NCBI GenBank assembly: GCA_030770545.1
Contig: JAUCMP010000026.1
Coordinates: 5,560,501-5,624,500, forward strand
DNA: 64,000 nucleotides
Direction of reading: 5' to 3'
Origin: Macropodus opercularis
Taxonomy: Eukaryota > Chordata > Actinopteri > Anabantiformes > Osphronemidae
In this document: one piece after another, positions 1 through 15,835 of the stretch
How the letters are laid out: each line of letters opens with the position of its first letter
Position numbering within the stretch: the first letter of the stretch is position 1
The notes under the pieces: generated by a model
Databases searched by the model: none
Told to the model about the DNA's origin: nothing
What the model saw: the letters and a program-made list of their open reading frames with translations, nothing else
Made by a program: the position numbers and the translations under genes

Positions 1-1030
1 CCAGTCTCTGATAAAAATGTCAATTTGTGCTGTTTTTCAGTTTCGATCAGCTTTGATTGAGGAGACACATTTTCTTCCTGTATGTAAAAAAAGTCTAGCA
101 CTTAATTTCTTTTTCCAGTCATTTGCAAAATCAACCAGAGAAAACTCTATCTCTCTTTTTTTCATTTAAATTACAACAAATGCATCTGAAGCAAATAAAA
201 AAATTGGGCGGCATTTAGCATAATCCAAGCAGGGAATCAGCTTTCATGATGATTAGTATATATATTTATATATTTATATGTATACATATATATTATGTCT
301 ATATACAAGTATGGCACTTGATTACACAAAAGCAAGAAAACACTTCACAAATAAAAGCAGTGGGCGCTTTGGTGTGTCATAAATTAAGGAAGTCACAGAC
401 GTTAGCATTTGCAGCAAATTCACCAGATATTGTTTTGCAAGTTAGCTATAAAGCAGTGGAATGGTTACATATGTTAAGGTCAGTGGTGCAACACAGGCAA
501 CAAAAAAATGAACATGAATTACGCTGATGCATTTCCACTAGGTCGCACCAGAGTCAGCATGGATTTATATATCTATGCATGTATAAATCTGAATGGTAAA
601 CCACTGTGTATGGTGTTGTTTAATTAGGTTGGTGCCAAAAAGAGTTGGAAAGAAAATGTCTTAAAAACACTGCCAGGTCAGTAGCACATTTTGGATAAGG
701 TCAGGCTCTCAAGCGTTCACCTCTTAGTGCAATTTTTGCATTTACTCTCTTCAAGTACAGCAGAACAGCCCACAAAGAGTAAATATGTGAACACGTTTAC
801 ATGGTCTCCATTTAGCATCTTACAGAGTATAAACGTTACTAAAAAGTTGCATCAGTGCAATAATAAAGAAACAAACGTGTAATCCACGCTTGCCATATAG
901 TCATTAAAACACAACCAAACGATAAAGAAAGGAAATTCGGCCCACTCTTAAGTCATGACACGGATTAGGCGTGCGGAGCTGTCCATCATGTCCATGTGTT
1001 TTTACACGTCTTCTCTCCTTTCTTCCCATG
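1..1030 (-). other. gjd2: gjd2 3' UTR and 3' flank
   Basis: This stretch lies downstream of the gjd2 stop codon on the minus strand. It is AT-rich, with a low-complexity TA/ATT tract around 258-300. The only candidate poly(A) hexamer I can point to is ATTAAA on the minus strand at 619-624, which would give a 3' UTR of about 400 nt; no AATAAA is evident near it. Short open frames here on the plus strand have no recognisable domain. I see no other gene. Confidence 0.45.
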
Positions 1031-2646
<1,616 letters not shown>

Positions 2647-3658
2647 TCAACGGCACTCTGTTCAAATCCCCCCAAAAAAGTGCGTTATGTGCCTTTCCGC
2701 TTCTCTCTGTCTCTCGTTTTTGTCCGTGTCCAAAGCGTCAGAATTTGGTTCAAAAATGCATCTGTCACGGGAGGCTGCCGCCGTCCCCGTGTCTCTGCGC
2801 GCTATCTGGTTGGTTAGGCGGTGTTCTGAGCGCGCAGCGCCAGTCAGCGTCCTGCTTTTTGAGCCGAGCGTTCCCACGACGCTGCCACACTTTTCCTTGT
2901 CATGAGTCTGAAGGGCTGATTATTATAAGCCCTCCTATTTTCGATCTTCAGATCAGGTTGATAGGCTGCGCGCTGCTTCTGTATGGAGGGAGGTTGGATT
3001 TAATGTCTTGCCAGTCTTAATCCGCCTTTAAGTAGTCTCCCCCCTCCCGTGCGTTACGTACGTGCAGACAGGTTGGTGGAGCGCAGCCAGAAGTACCGGG
3101 GCTTCTCATTTTCAGTATTTTAGTTTTGTATGTGTGTCTGCAGACACTGTTGTGCGCGAGTTTGCCCAGGTTGCTACAGGCTAATACCTTGAGTTTATAC
3201 ATTTTTGCTTGGGAGTGGTCTGGCGATCACCATAGTGATCTGGACATACTGTACCAGATCCTGGATTCCACTCACTAAGCGTCACAGCCGCGTGTGCAAC
3301 GTATAGCATGAGAATATTTTTCCTTTACTGATGGGACTTGTTAAAGGACCGTATCGGGTGACTTTCTTGTGTTTTGTCTTATCAGTGGTCTTCAGAGGGA
3401 TGTATGTATCATTATTATCATCCTGTGCACTATACGGCTCTATACAAGGGCATAACCCGCTGTCTTGGAGCACACAGCCCGATATGCCCAGAGGTATCCC
3501 TCCCTCTGGTCTGCCTGGTAGAGCTGTTGTTTCCACCTCAGGCAAAGATGATGCTCTGTGATACAGTGTCAGAGTGAAAGTATCATCCGAGTTGCTAATC
3601 GCTATACAAGACAGCCTGTCTGCAAGCCTGTCTCGCTCTCTCTGTCTGTGTGGAGGAT

Positions 3659-3668
3659 TTAAAAATAG
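3659..3668 (+). promoter_or_regulatory. MEF2-type motif
   Basis: TTAAAAATAG matches the MEF2 consensus YTAWWWWTAR exactly. It lies between the gjd2 promoter side and the 3' end of actc1, so its target is unknown. A single 10-bp match in AT-rich DNA has a substantial chance of being random. Confidence 0.3.
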
Positions 3669-3866
3669 AAACGAAATATTTCACCCCACCCTGTGTATTG
3701 CTGTGAGAGCCACTCACCTTGTTTGTGTGTGTGTGTTTGATTAAGGTGCAACTTCTTAGGTAATTTTTTATCAAAGCAGTTTGTTGCTATTATTATTATT
3801 ATTATTATTTGTGTGTTTATAGGTAGGTGGTGTAAGCTTTGTTTCCAGGGAAACGGGGATTACCAA

Positions 3867-3998
3867 TCACGTGATGGCGGTGTTTTCACTCAATGAAATT
3901 TTGTGAGGTTAATTTCTCATGAGGTGGCTTATCCTCTCCGCTCCCAGTAATCTTTTCTAATTCAAATCTTTAATAACCTTTGTTCATCCATCACGTGA
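3867..3998. promoter_or_regulatory. Pair of palindromic TCACGTGA E-boxes
   Basis: TCACGTGA occurs at 3867-3874 and again at 3991-3998, 124 bp apart. The eight-base palindrome is the core used by USF and MiT/TFE (CLEAR-type) bHLH-Zip factors. They lie about 1.25-1.4 kb upstream of the gjd2 start codon and just beyond the actc1 3' end. Confidence 0.35.
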
Positions 3999-4134
3999 CG
4001 AAGGGACAGCGCGTCTGCTGAGAGAGAGAGGAAGAGAGATGATTTGTAGGTTGCATAGTTTTAATCTGAAACCAGATCCTTGTTGGTTCTCCACAAAGAA
4101 AGAAAAATCAGACATCTGTCCTGCTTCTTCTTTT

Positions 4135-4140
4135 TTTAAT
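4135..4140 (-). terminator. actc1: Candidate actc1 poly(A) signal (ATTAAA)
   Basis: Reading leftward, ATTAAA is the first recognisable poly(A) hexamer after the actc1 stop at 4286-4288. It gives a 3' UTR of about 150-170 nt, short but plausible for a muscle actin. The predicted UTR includes a C10 run on the coding strand (G run at 4231-4240). Confidence 0.45.
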
Positions 4141-4285
4141 AAATCTATACATATTCACATAAAAAGTGTAAAAAGAATTTGGCGGCAACACATTTGCATA
4201 CGAGCCATAAATTGTGCTACTGGTACAGATGGGGGGGGGGGTGAATACAGGGCGGATAAAGTGAGCCAAGAGGGCAATCTGGTGC

Positions 4286-6463
<2,178 letters not shown>

Positions 6464-6853
6464 GGTGTCAGCTCTGCAACACACGAGTGATGCGCGCACA
6501 TGACGTCCGTGGCGCAAAAGCCTTGTTTGTTTGAGTTGGTTAGTTGTTGTTCACGGTGAGTGATGCTGATATTATGTCCCACAGACATGTATGTGACTCG
6601 AGTGAGTTAGTATTTCACATTTGCTTTGACGAGTCACTGACATTATCAGTTATTTTGGAGCAGTTTTTACTACAACTGCATCCACATAAAAAAAAGATGA
6701 CGACGTATTGATATCCGTTCAGTTAGATGGTAACACTTGATTAGTCAAAAATGCCAGAGACATTGTCATTGGTGTTAAACCCTCTTCTGGTGACGAATCC
6801 AGTGCGTTCGCGTCGTGTGGTTCCCCTCGGCTTTGCTCCGCCCGTGTACTCAC

Positions 6854-6893
6854 CAGATCAGCAGCAGGCGCCGGATCTTGAGTAAACCAGAGG
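6854..6893 (-). other. actc1: actc1 non-coding first exon (5' UTR)
   Basis: A strong donor, CTG|GTGAGTAC, ends this exon at 6854. The matching acceptor lies at 6474-6475, leaving a 380-nt intron and a 10-nt leader before the ATG. A non-coding exon 1 is universal in vertebrate muscle actin genes. The left edge is firm. The transcription start near 6893 is inferred from the TATA box. Confidence 0.75.
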
Positions 6894-6917
6894 TGCTGAA
6901 ATCCCACATAGGAACGA

Positions 6918-6923
6918 TTTATA
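6918..6923 (-). promoter_or_regulatory. actc1: actc1 TATA box
   Basis: TATAAA on the minus strand (within GGTATAAATC) lies about 30 nt upstream of the inferred transcription start and about 65 nt upstream of the exon 1 donor, the expected spacing for a muscle actin promoter. Confidence 0.75.
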
Positions 6924-6966
6924 CCCTGACGAGTGGCAGCGTCCAGGAGCCAGCGAGACCCCTTCT

Positions 6967-6976
6967 CCATATTTGG
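6967..6976 (-). promoter_or_regulatory. actc1: CArG box (SRF site) of actc1
   Basis: CCATATTTGG (CCAAATATGG on the minus strand) fits CC(A/T)6GG perfectly. It lies about 75-85 bp upstream of the inferred start, the usual place of the proximal serum response factor site in sarcomeric actin promoters, which drives heart and skeletal muscle expression. Confidence 0.8.
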
Positions 6977-7006
6977 TAGCCTATTGCCCCATTGACAACA
7001 GCCTCT

Positions 7007-7016
7007 CCATGAATGG
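7007..7016 (-). promoter_or_regulatory. actc1: Second, imperfect CArG-like element
   Basis: CCATGAATGG departs from the CArG consensus by one central G. It lies 40 bp farther upstream than the perfect box, about four helical turns, like the paired CArG arrangement of vertebrate actin promoters. Confidence 0.5.
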
Positions 7017-7079
7017 CATGACAGGCAGCAGGGACTCGGGCTCAGTGTGATGCCGCCCATGTATGGAGGACAGAGAGAC

Positions 7080-10000
7080 GATGACAGGCTTCCTTTTGAT
7101 CTCTACACCCCTGATTAATCTCTGTAATAATACTCAACACTCCTGCTGTGTCAGTTTTCCTTTTTAAAACCACCGTATTGTTACTAGTGTTTAGTTTGAA
7201 CTACTGTAAATGAAATAGTAGACACAGATGTTTATCATAATGGACAACAGCCAAACGTATACAGCACCATAGAAAGACCTTCCAAGGTAACAAAACAAGA
7301 GAGATAGCGTAATGAAACGAACAAACAGAGATGATACTTTTACCAAGCCATAGTCTAAATAATAAGACATTTCATGTGTTCTGTGCATATGTTGGTAGGA
7401 CAACAGAAGCCCTGTAGGAGGCACAGCTGGTGTCAGCAGCTGCTTCAACTCTATTAGACACATCGAGCCTCACAGATCACAAACGAGGAGCTGCTGCTTC
7501 AGACCAAACACCACGGCTCCAGATTGACGTTTCTCCTTAAGCAGTTGTGTAAAATGCCACGTCCACTGCTCAACAGCACGCTTGGCGACCCACCCTCATT
7601 TGCATAAAACCAGTCAAGTTGCAATATGTTAATGAGCATATTGATGCGGTAGCCGTGCAGCAGAAGATGAATTACTGATGAGCATGTTTTCATTTTATTG
7701 AACTGTTATGATAAATCTCAATACAGATTAGATTCACAGTGCCCTGGAAATATATTTGTATTATAGGGAAAAGCCAAATGCAGTCAGAAACTGAGAGAAA
7801 TGCTTTGGCCTTTGCAGAATATCAAAAGGTTATGGCAGTGCTTTGATTTTATCCTGCTTGGCATATTTCCCGTAGTCTCTATAAAAATACATACAACTTC
7901 AAACACCAGCTGGTCATCTAACGATTACCTTTTAACGTAATAAGTCAAGTCGATATATTCCTCTATGTAAGAAACCTTTAACGATGAAGCCAAAGCAATG
8001 CTGATGTTCTTTATTGTTCCCAACCTCAACACAATAAAGGGAAGGGAACATCTCCTGTTGTGACATGTGACAGATTCTTTCTTTATTCCTTCACTGAGGA
8101 AAGAACAAGACATAGGAAGTGACATTGCCGGTTTGCTTGAGACAGACAGGGAGCGAGCTCTGAAGGATGTAAAATAACTTTGGCTAAGAGCAGTGGATGG
8201 TCCCACCACAAGGAGGACAAGACAAAAGGGCACAGCAAGCCATGAATCATATGCTGCTGTCACCCGACCCCGAGCCATAACCCTTCACTGTGTGACTCTT
8301 TGTTTTGGTCTTATGTAATGAATGGTAGGCTGTGGTCTGCTTTAAGCATCCCTGTGCCCCAGTATTCAAATAATACTAACGTTTTATGACCAGAGCTTAG
8401 TTAAGCCTGCCTTTGGAGGACAGCGCTGTTAAGATGAGGAGGGAAAGGTGGACAACCTTGTGCCAGCAGAGAAAAACCTGCTAAAATGTTATTTCAGTGT
8501 TTGTCACTATCTCTTTTGTGCTAGATTGTGTATACGATGCTATTGTTCGTAATCAGAGCACCCACGGGTGCCAGTTCCTGGACGAGACACTTGGAGGCTG
8601 CTCTAACAGTCTTGTAGTGTGACTTTCTCTTTCGCTGTGGCTGCTGAGATGAAATCACTGCGGTACAATCACTGTCCCTCCTACTCTGACCCCTCAGGAG
8701 ATCGCTCTCATTACTCAGCAGTGGAGATGAGATAATAGGGACTAAACTGTCCAGAACAAAGAAACATATTGACACTTAAAAAAAACCCCAAAGGGAGATT
8801 ATTCGCCTCGTACAGTTAAATGTATGATGTGCACATGCATTTACATATTCATGTATACACTGTATACCACTACAGTCGGAACTGCATTGTGGCATCTGAT
8901 CTGCTTCTCTGCTCAATACAAATGTTTTGAAAGCAATTTGTTCTGTCTAACATGGTGCAGTTATCTGTGCTGAGCGCCAGGGGCCGTTTAAAGGTCACAG
9001 CAGAAAGAAGACGTGCGACATATTGCTCTGTGAAAATTGGGTGTCGTCTTGCTGGCTCCTTCACTGAATTCTGAGTGACAAGCTGTTGGCTTGTGTTAGT
9101 CCTCCGCAGGCTACCTCAAAGGAAAACAGAGCTTGGATAACACTCGCGTTGGCTGCACTGATCAACCATTTGCTCATTCATTATTACTAATCTGTTGGAT
9201 GTGAAGTCACACTTTACTGAAATGCACAGTTTGGCTTTTTGTTACTCGATGAGCATCTGTTACATAATCAGCTCACAAGCAACATGTCAGCGCTAAACCG
9301 AATAAGTTGACTGGTTAAGAGTTTGTTTTTAACTTAACCTTGTTTACTTATTCTATCAAATACATAATTATTTGGCTTTTGATTGTATTTTACTACTGTT
9401 TTATTTATTATTGTTCATATCTAATGATTTGTTCAAATTTCTTAAATAGGGAAAAAGTCTATCCGTCCATTTTACACTTTTTGTTGATTATTTGTTTATT
9501 GAAATCAGACTAGATCGTTATAAACCTGTCCCACCAGTGTATTGATTCAGCTTTCTACACATATTGAAACCAAATTGCCTACTGTGTGTAAGATTTTAAT
9601 CGTAGAACAGAAATCATTCCAAATCCCTAATAAAATCCAGAGGACGCGACTTCGGCATCCCCAGTGTCAGCTCATCGCCCACTTAAATAAACCATAAGTG
9701 GAACTCTTAAACGATCCAATCTCCGACACTCTGGGGGGGGGGAAACCTCCCCGTAGTCCCTCAGTAGGAAACTAGAAACCAGTAAAAGACAGTAGAAGCG
9801 TCCCATTCTGAGGCTCTGGCAAACTGACATAATCTCACATAGCCATTTAACGGCTCCCTTCACCTTGCGTGTATGAGGCTGAAATTACAGAGCAGTGTGT
9901 GGTTAATTGAATGGGGAGGGCTATACTTATCCTCTCTAACACTCCCTCTGCTTCCCAGGTCTCCTTGCAGCCAGTCTCCGGCTGAAACGTTTCATCGCCT

Positions 10001-12985
10001 CATCTCGTGCAGCACTGTCAGCCTGCCTGCAGGGTTTGTCACCTGCTACATCCTCTGCCAGGACTTCTGGGAGGACGAACAGAGGAAGTTCAGTTGAAGT
10101 CTGGTGGGTTTGTTGTATATATATTTCTAGTTTTTTATTCCTTTGTTAGTGGCTGCTATCCTCAGGATGATTGGGAGCAGAGCTGGACGGACAAAAAAGC
10201 TAAATAACTAGGTCTTATGTGACATGCATAAATATTGCAATGGACATTTCATTTTATTAAAGGAATCCCTGGTCTCGGATTAAAGCCCACATTCAAAAGA
10301 ATTTTATTTTCATTATGCACGTTCCCCATCAGTGATTGGTAGAAAATTAGGTTAAAAAGCTCTTTGGATTTAACATACAATATTCATGAATCAAATTTGA
10401 ATAAGCTACAAAACAGAATGCTACCCAGATTTGTAGGTAGGCTGCTCAACAGCAGTATTTTGGTAACTCTGTATAGGAGGCCTAAATACTGAATGCTGTG
10501 CTATTTTGGTGGCAGCTGATAATGCACATTGCCAGTCAGCGACTGACAGGAAAGCTTGGGAGTTGTTAGGCAAATTACCCAAGCACCTCACTTTGAAGAT
10601 AGTTCAGCTAAACAGGCTCTTGCTTTCTGATAGTGTGGCATCTATTCAGACGCTTTATTTGAGCCTTTGCAGCAGTGAGATGTTAGAAACTCCCCGTGTT
10701 GCTTTTATTGCACTTTACTTATATGTGGTGCTGTTGTAAAGCAAATTTGCTTCAGGCATAAAATAGAGTTTTCCCTAAAATGGGAGTGAAACTTTTCCCT
10801 GGATCAAAAAGTTCACTTGTTGCTCTCTTGCGTGACCTCGGTTCCTCTTCTGGGACTTTAGTGATTCTGTTTCATGTTTTACTGGTCGTCTCTCTGCCTG
10901 CTTCAAAAGTCAGTTCCAAGCTAAAAGTAAGAAAGGTGCCTTAGCGGGTCTTTTCAGCTGACAGAGGCTTTTGTGCTGAACTTGCACTGAAGTTTTCTGT
11001 GAACTTGAAATGAGAGAAAATCTGCAGGTCATACAACCAGAGTAGAAAGAGCTTAACGAATTACTAAGAAAATAAACTAGCATCAGCAGCTGCAGTTATA
11101 ATTTAGTCAATGTATATTTGTAAAGTAGCACCGTACAGTATGTTATTCCACTTAACCTCTCTCCAAATTTCTACTTGACTCTATCTTGCTGCTATAGCAC
11201 CAAATAGTATAGAGAAAAGCAACAGCAAAGCAGCTTTCATGGCATCTTTTTTTTAATTAAAGATCAACTCCTGAGAGCAACATTGCTTCTGGCTTCAAAA
11301 CTCAACAAAGCAAACAAACTGACCCCAATAACAGCGAAAGGTGACTCGAAATTATTCAGTTAGTATGTGCCAGATGAAAACTGTATTTTACAATGATATT
11401 CCCCTAAAATGTTTGGTCAAGCACAAGCATTCCCTTCCAGATTTGTCATGATAGCTCAGAGCACAGTGGCCTGAGTCAGCGGTTGAAACTAACAGCCAGC
11501 CTTAAAGAAATTGAATTAAACATAACCTAATGTCTCTCTGAGATACGCGTGGTGTAACAAACCCAAGCTAATTTGACTTAAGGTCAAAAAAGGGTTTATA
11601 CCAGCTGTAATGAGATGGATGGGATGAGAATACGTAGTTAAGTAGCTAAATAAAATGGTGCAAATACCCGTATTTCTGATCTGGCTGGGAGTTAGATGAG
11701 AAGACTGATGCCACTCACATCTGTATGCTAAAGTTAAAATCATGCAAGTTAGATTAGACTCTCTGCCTGCTAGAGATGAATAATGAACTCATTATATCTC
11801 ATTGCCTCATAGTTTAACACACTGGGTTTGGTATGAATAAATCAAAATGTTTCTAGTTTTAATGCTGTATTAAGTAACCAGCTGCTGTTCCTGGGCTCAT
11901 ATTCACAACAAAGCATCTGGTCTAACGCTCAGTCTTAAAAAGCTTAGAACGCCATGTGTTGACACCAATAAAAATCAGACAGCCTGTCGCTTAGGTCACT
12001 AAGTTTGAGGATAACTCTTCCTGAAAATTAACTAAATATTATGTCCTTTGTTTCACTGGAAGTTTTTGCATTAATCTGCGTTTTTAGGATCAGCTCTCTA
12101 CCACTTCTATTCAAATCTCGCAGAGTTCAGTTATGTGACATAGTTTATCTCGATAATGTGCTCTTTGTTCTCATGCCCAGCCACTATGCAGTTAATTAGC
12201 TCATGAGGTGCAGAGGAGAAAGGCTGATTATGTGTAAACGAGATGAAACTCAGAGGAATTTCATCTAATGCACATGACACATTCAGAGCAAAAGAAGAGA
12301 AACCTTTTTCACACTTTCAAAATTCAATAATTCACTGAGGCACAAACCCACAATGTCAAAACTTCAGTGCAACTATCCAGCAGTTTGTGCCACTGGATCA
12401 CACTTCTTCAGAAACTTTCAATCTTTGTGTAAGATGTTTGCTTCAAAGCTTTCAGCCTAGGAGTGGAAAAAATAGGCCCAACTCTTAAAACCAGAACCTC
12501 AAACGAAACTTTGATAAAAGGATACTTTTTTAGCCGATAGCCAAATGACTTCAGAAGAACTTCGCTATTACAAACAATGAGAAAAATGCAAGTGTCTTTG
12601 AAAGTCTTTGAGCCAGTGAGTTATAGGGCTACAGAATCAGTTTCAGGATTATAACGTTTTTGCAAGAGATGCTGAAATTCTATATTTTATTTGAAATCAG
12701 TGTAGTCTCACATGTTTTTACCCTCCAAATAATTTTTATAATATAATAATTTCTTTTTCCTCAGCAACCTTGTGTTATTTGTCTTGGACTCGCCAGTAAC
12801 TGGACATTTGTACATTTACAGTGAAGGAAGAAAAAACTTTAGGTCATTAAAAAGGAATGAACAGTTTTTTCAGGTTCTGTACGTATGTACACTGTTTTTA
12901 CTTTAATGTCTATTACAGTATAGTAAATTGTTTAAACGTTTACTATAATAGGTCTCCAGAAATATGCCTTGAAAACCTTAATGTA
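7080..12985. other. Intergenic DNA between actc1 and the minisatellite
   Basis: About 5.9 kb with no exon I can recognise on either strand. Open frames are under 120 codons, without domains, conserved motifs or splice-supported continuation. Nearest actc1 it contains an octamer/homeodomain cluster (7598-7642, listed separately). A G10 run lies at 9733-9742. The DNA is moderately AT-rich and otherwise unremarkable. Confidence 0.6.
7598..7642. promoter_or_regulatory. Octamer and palindrome cluster upstream of actc1
   Basis: ATTTGCAT, the canonical POU octamer, lies at 7598-7605. It is followed at 7623-7642 by an interrupted palindrome, AATATG and CATATT around TTAATGAG, which contains a TAAT homeodomain core. 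The cluster is about 0.7 kb upstream of the actc1 start. Regulatory function is inference from motifs only. Confidence 0.35.
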
Positions 12986-12986
12986 T

Positions 12987-15262
12987 TATGTGGTCAAAAA
13001 CACATCATAGTAAAGTTTGTGGTGAAAAACACGTCATAGTATAGTTTGTGGTGAAAAACACGTCATAGTATAGTATGTGGTGAAAAACACGTCATAGTAT
13101 AGTATGTGGTGAAAAATGATGCCTTAGTTTAGTATGTGGTCAAAAACCCGTCATAGTATAGTATGTGGTGAAAAACACGTCATAGTATAGTTTGTGGTGA
13201 AAAACACGTCATAGTAGTATGTGGCCAAAAACCCGTCATAGTATAGTATGTGGTGAAAAACACGTCATAGTATAGTTTGTGGTCAAAACACGTCATAGTA
13301 TAGTATGTGGTGAAAAATGATGCCTTAGTATAGTATGTGGTCAAAAACACGTCATAGTATAGTATGTGGTGAAAAATGATGCCTTAGTATAGTATGTGGT
13401 CAAAAACACGTCATAGTATAGTATGTGGTGAAAAATGATGCCTTAGTATAGTATGTTGTCAAAAACACGTCATAGTATAGTATGTGGTGAAAAAAAACCT
13501 TAGTATAGTATGTGGTGAAAAATACGTCATAGTATAGTATGTGGTGAAAAATGATGCCTTAGTATAGTATGTGGTCAAAAACACGTCATAGTATAGTTTG
13601 TGGCCAAAAACACGTCATAGTATAGTTTGTGGTCAAAAATACGTCATAGTATAGTATGTGGTGAAAAATGATGCCTTAGTATAGTATGTTGTCAAAAACA
13701 CGTCATAGTATAGCATGTGGTGAAAAAAAACCTTAGTATAGTATGTGGTCAAAAACACGTCATAGTATAGTATGTAGTGAAAAACACGTCATAGTATAGT
13801 ATGTGGTGAAAAACACGTCATAGTATAGTTTGTGGCCAAAAACACGTCATAGTATAGTATGTGGTGAAAAACACGTCATAGTATAGTATGTGGTGAAAAA
13901 TGATGCCTTAGTATAGTATGTTGTCAAAAACACGTCATAGTATAGCATGTGGTGAAAAACACGTCATAGTATAGTATGTGGTGAAAAATGATGCCTTAGT
14001 ATAGTATGTGGTCAAAAACACGTCATAGTATAGTATGTGGTGAAAAACACGTCATAGTATAGTTTGTGGCCAAAAACACGTCATAGTATAGTTTGTGGTG
14101 AAAAACACGTCATAGCATAGTATGTGGTGAAAAATGATGCCTTAGTATAGTATGTGGTGAAAAACACGTCATAGTATAATGTGGTGAAAAACACGTCATA
14201 GTATAGTATGTGGCCAAAAACACGTCATAGTATAGCATGTGGTGAAAAAAAACCTTAGTATAGTATGTGGTCAAAAACACGTCATAGTATAGTATGTGGC
14301 CAAAAACACGTCATAGTATAGCATGTGGTGAAAAAAAACCTTAGTATAGTATGTGGTCAAAAACACGTCATAGTATAGTATGTGGTGAAAAATGATGCCT
14401 TAGTATAGTATGTTGTCAAAAACACGTCATAGTATAGTATGTGGTGAAAAACACGTCATAGTATAGTTTGTGGCCAAAAACACGTCATAGTATAGTTTGT
14501 GGTCAAAAATACGTCATAGTATAGTATGTGGTGAAAAATGATGCCTTAGTATAGTATGTGGTGAAAAATGATGCCTTAGTATAGTATGTTGTTAAAAACA
14601 CGTCATAGTATAGTATGTGGTGAAAAATGATGCCTTAGTATAGTATGTGGTGAAAAATGATGCCTTAGTATAGTATGTTGTTAAAAACACGTCATAGTAT
14701 AGTATGTGGTGAAAAATGATGCCTTAGTATAGTATGTGGTGAAAAATGATGCCTTAGTATAGTATGTTGTTAAAAACACGTCATAGTATAGTTTGTGGTC
14801 AAAACACGTCATAGTATAGTATGTGGGGAAAAATCATGCCTTAGTATAGTATGTGGTGAAAAATGATGCCTTAGTATAGTATGTGGTGAAAAATGATGCC
14901 TTAGTATAGTATGTTGTTAAAAACACGTCATAGTATAGTATGTGGTGAAAAACACGTCATAGTATAGTATGTGGTGAAAAATGATGCCTTAGTATAGTAT
15001 GTGGTGAAAAATGATGCCTTAGTATAGTATGTGGTGAAAAATGATGCCTTAGTATAGTATGTGGTGAAAAATGATGCCTTAGTATAGTATGTGGTGAAAA
15101 ACACGTCATAGTATAGTATGTAGGGAAAAATGATGCCTTAGTATAGTATGTGGTGAAAAACACGTCATAGTATAGTATGTAGTGAAAAATGATGCCTTAG
15201 TATAGTATGTACTCAAAAAAAAGGGTCATAGTATAGTATGTTTGTAAAAACTTATTTTATTA
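12987..15262. repeat. Minisatellite of about 77 units, 29-30 bp
   Basis: A continuous tandem array. Every unit shares the core agtatagtatgtggtg followed by an A run. Class A (29 bp) continues with cacgtcat, class B (30 bp) with tgatgcctt, and a rarer class C has an extended A run then cctt. Copies diverge by a few per cent (gtggtg, gtggcc, gttgtc, gttgtt endings). The first copies (12,987-13,100) are almost all class A; B becomes dominant toward 14,500-15,200. The last copies near 15,230-15,262 are degenerate. Unit count is estimated as length divided by mean period. Reading frames through it, such as the minus-strand one at 14,957-15,163, are repeat artefacts. Confidence 0.97.
14527..14794. 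repeat. 89-bp higher-order repeat (B-B-A) inside the minisatellite
   Basis: Three consecutive copies of a trimer (two class B units, then one class A unit ending gttgtt) occupy about 14,527-14,794. The identity of the whole trimer indicates amplification in blocks rather than unit by unit. Confidence 0.7.
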
Positions 15263-15835
15263 TATTATGTTGTCAAGAAATACTGTGTAAATCAATATCT
15301 ACTAACTGAGGAGAAGCAAAAAACGTGACCTGTCTGTTTCCCTGACTCGTACCTAAGTCATGTTAGTATATGGATTGAGTACCTAAAGAAAATTTAATTA
15401 TGTTTGCTTTAAAATGTCACAGCATGGTTTTCTCCTAAACACGGTTTACAATGAACCAGTCAACAAACACAGAGGGCAAGTTCAAAGCAGTTTTAATCGC
15501 ATTATAAGTTTCCATACAGTCATTTACAAGTCTAAGCATTTTCATTGTTAAGTTGCTATTTTCATTCTTATCTTCTCCATGCAGTGCATTAAACAGTAAA
15601 CACAGTCCACGGACACAAAGCCTGTTTCCTTCCCATACAAATCTGAAATCCATGGTTAATTGCATGTTACCAAAACAAGGAATCCATTTTCTGGACTTTC
15701 CAGACATTTTTGTTGCTGTAATGCTGCTGTAAAGTTTCTCACTGCACTGAGTGGCAGACTCCTAAACATTAACACAAAGACATTAACCGTTTGTCTATGT
15801 AGAAATCCATTTGTTCTGGACACTCAGGATAGATC
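15263..15835. other. 3' UTR of the 72-aa gene and array border
   Basis: Between the array and the stop codon at 15,836. A minus-strand ATTAAA at 15,492-15,497 is a plausible poly(A) signal, giving a 3' UTR of about 360 nt. A 90-codon minus-strand frame at 15,435-15,707 has no recognised domain and lies within the presumed UTR. Confidence 0.4.

Noticed and set aside
14957..15163. Minus-strand frame with a repeating FSPHTILRHH peptide
   Set aside because: It is simply the 30-bp unit read in an open phase; no start context, conservation or splice support.
12987..15262. Regular repeat array considered as a CRISPR array
   Set aside because: Units are head-to-tail without unique spacers, in a vertebrate intron-bearing context; it is a minisatellite.
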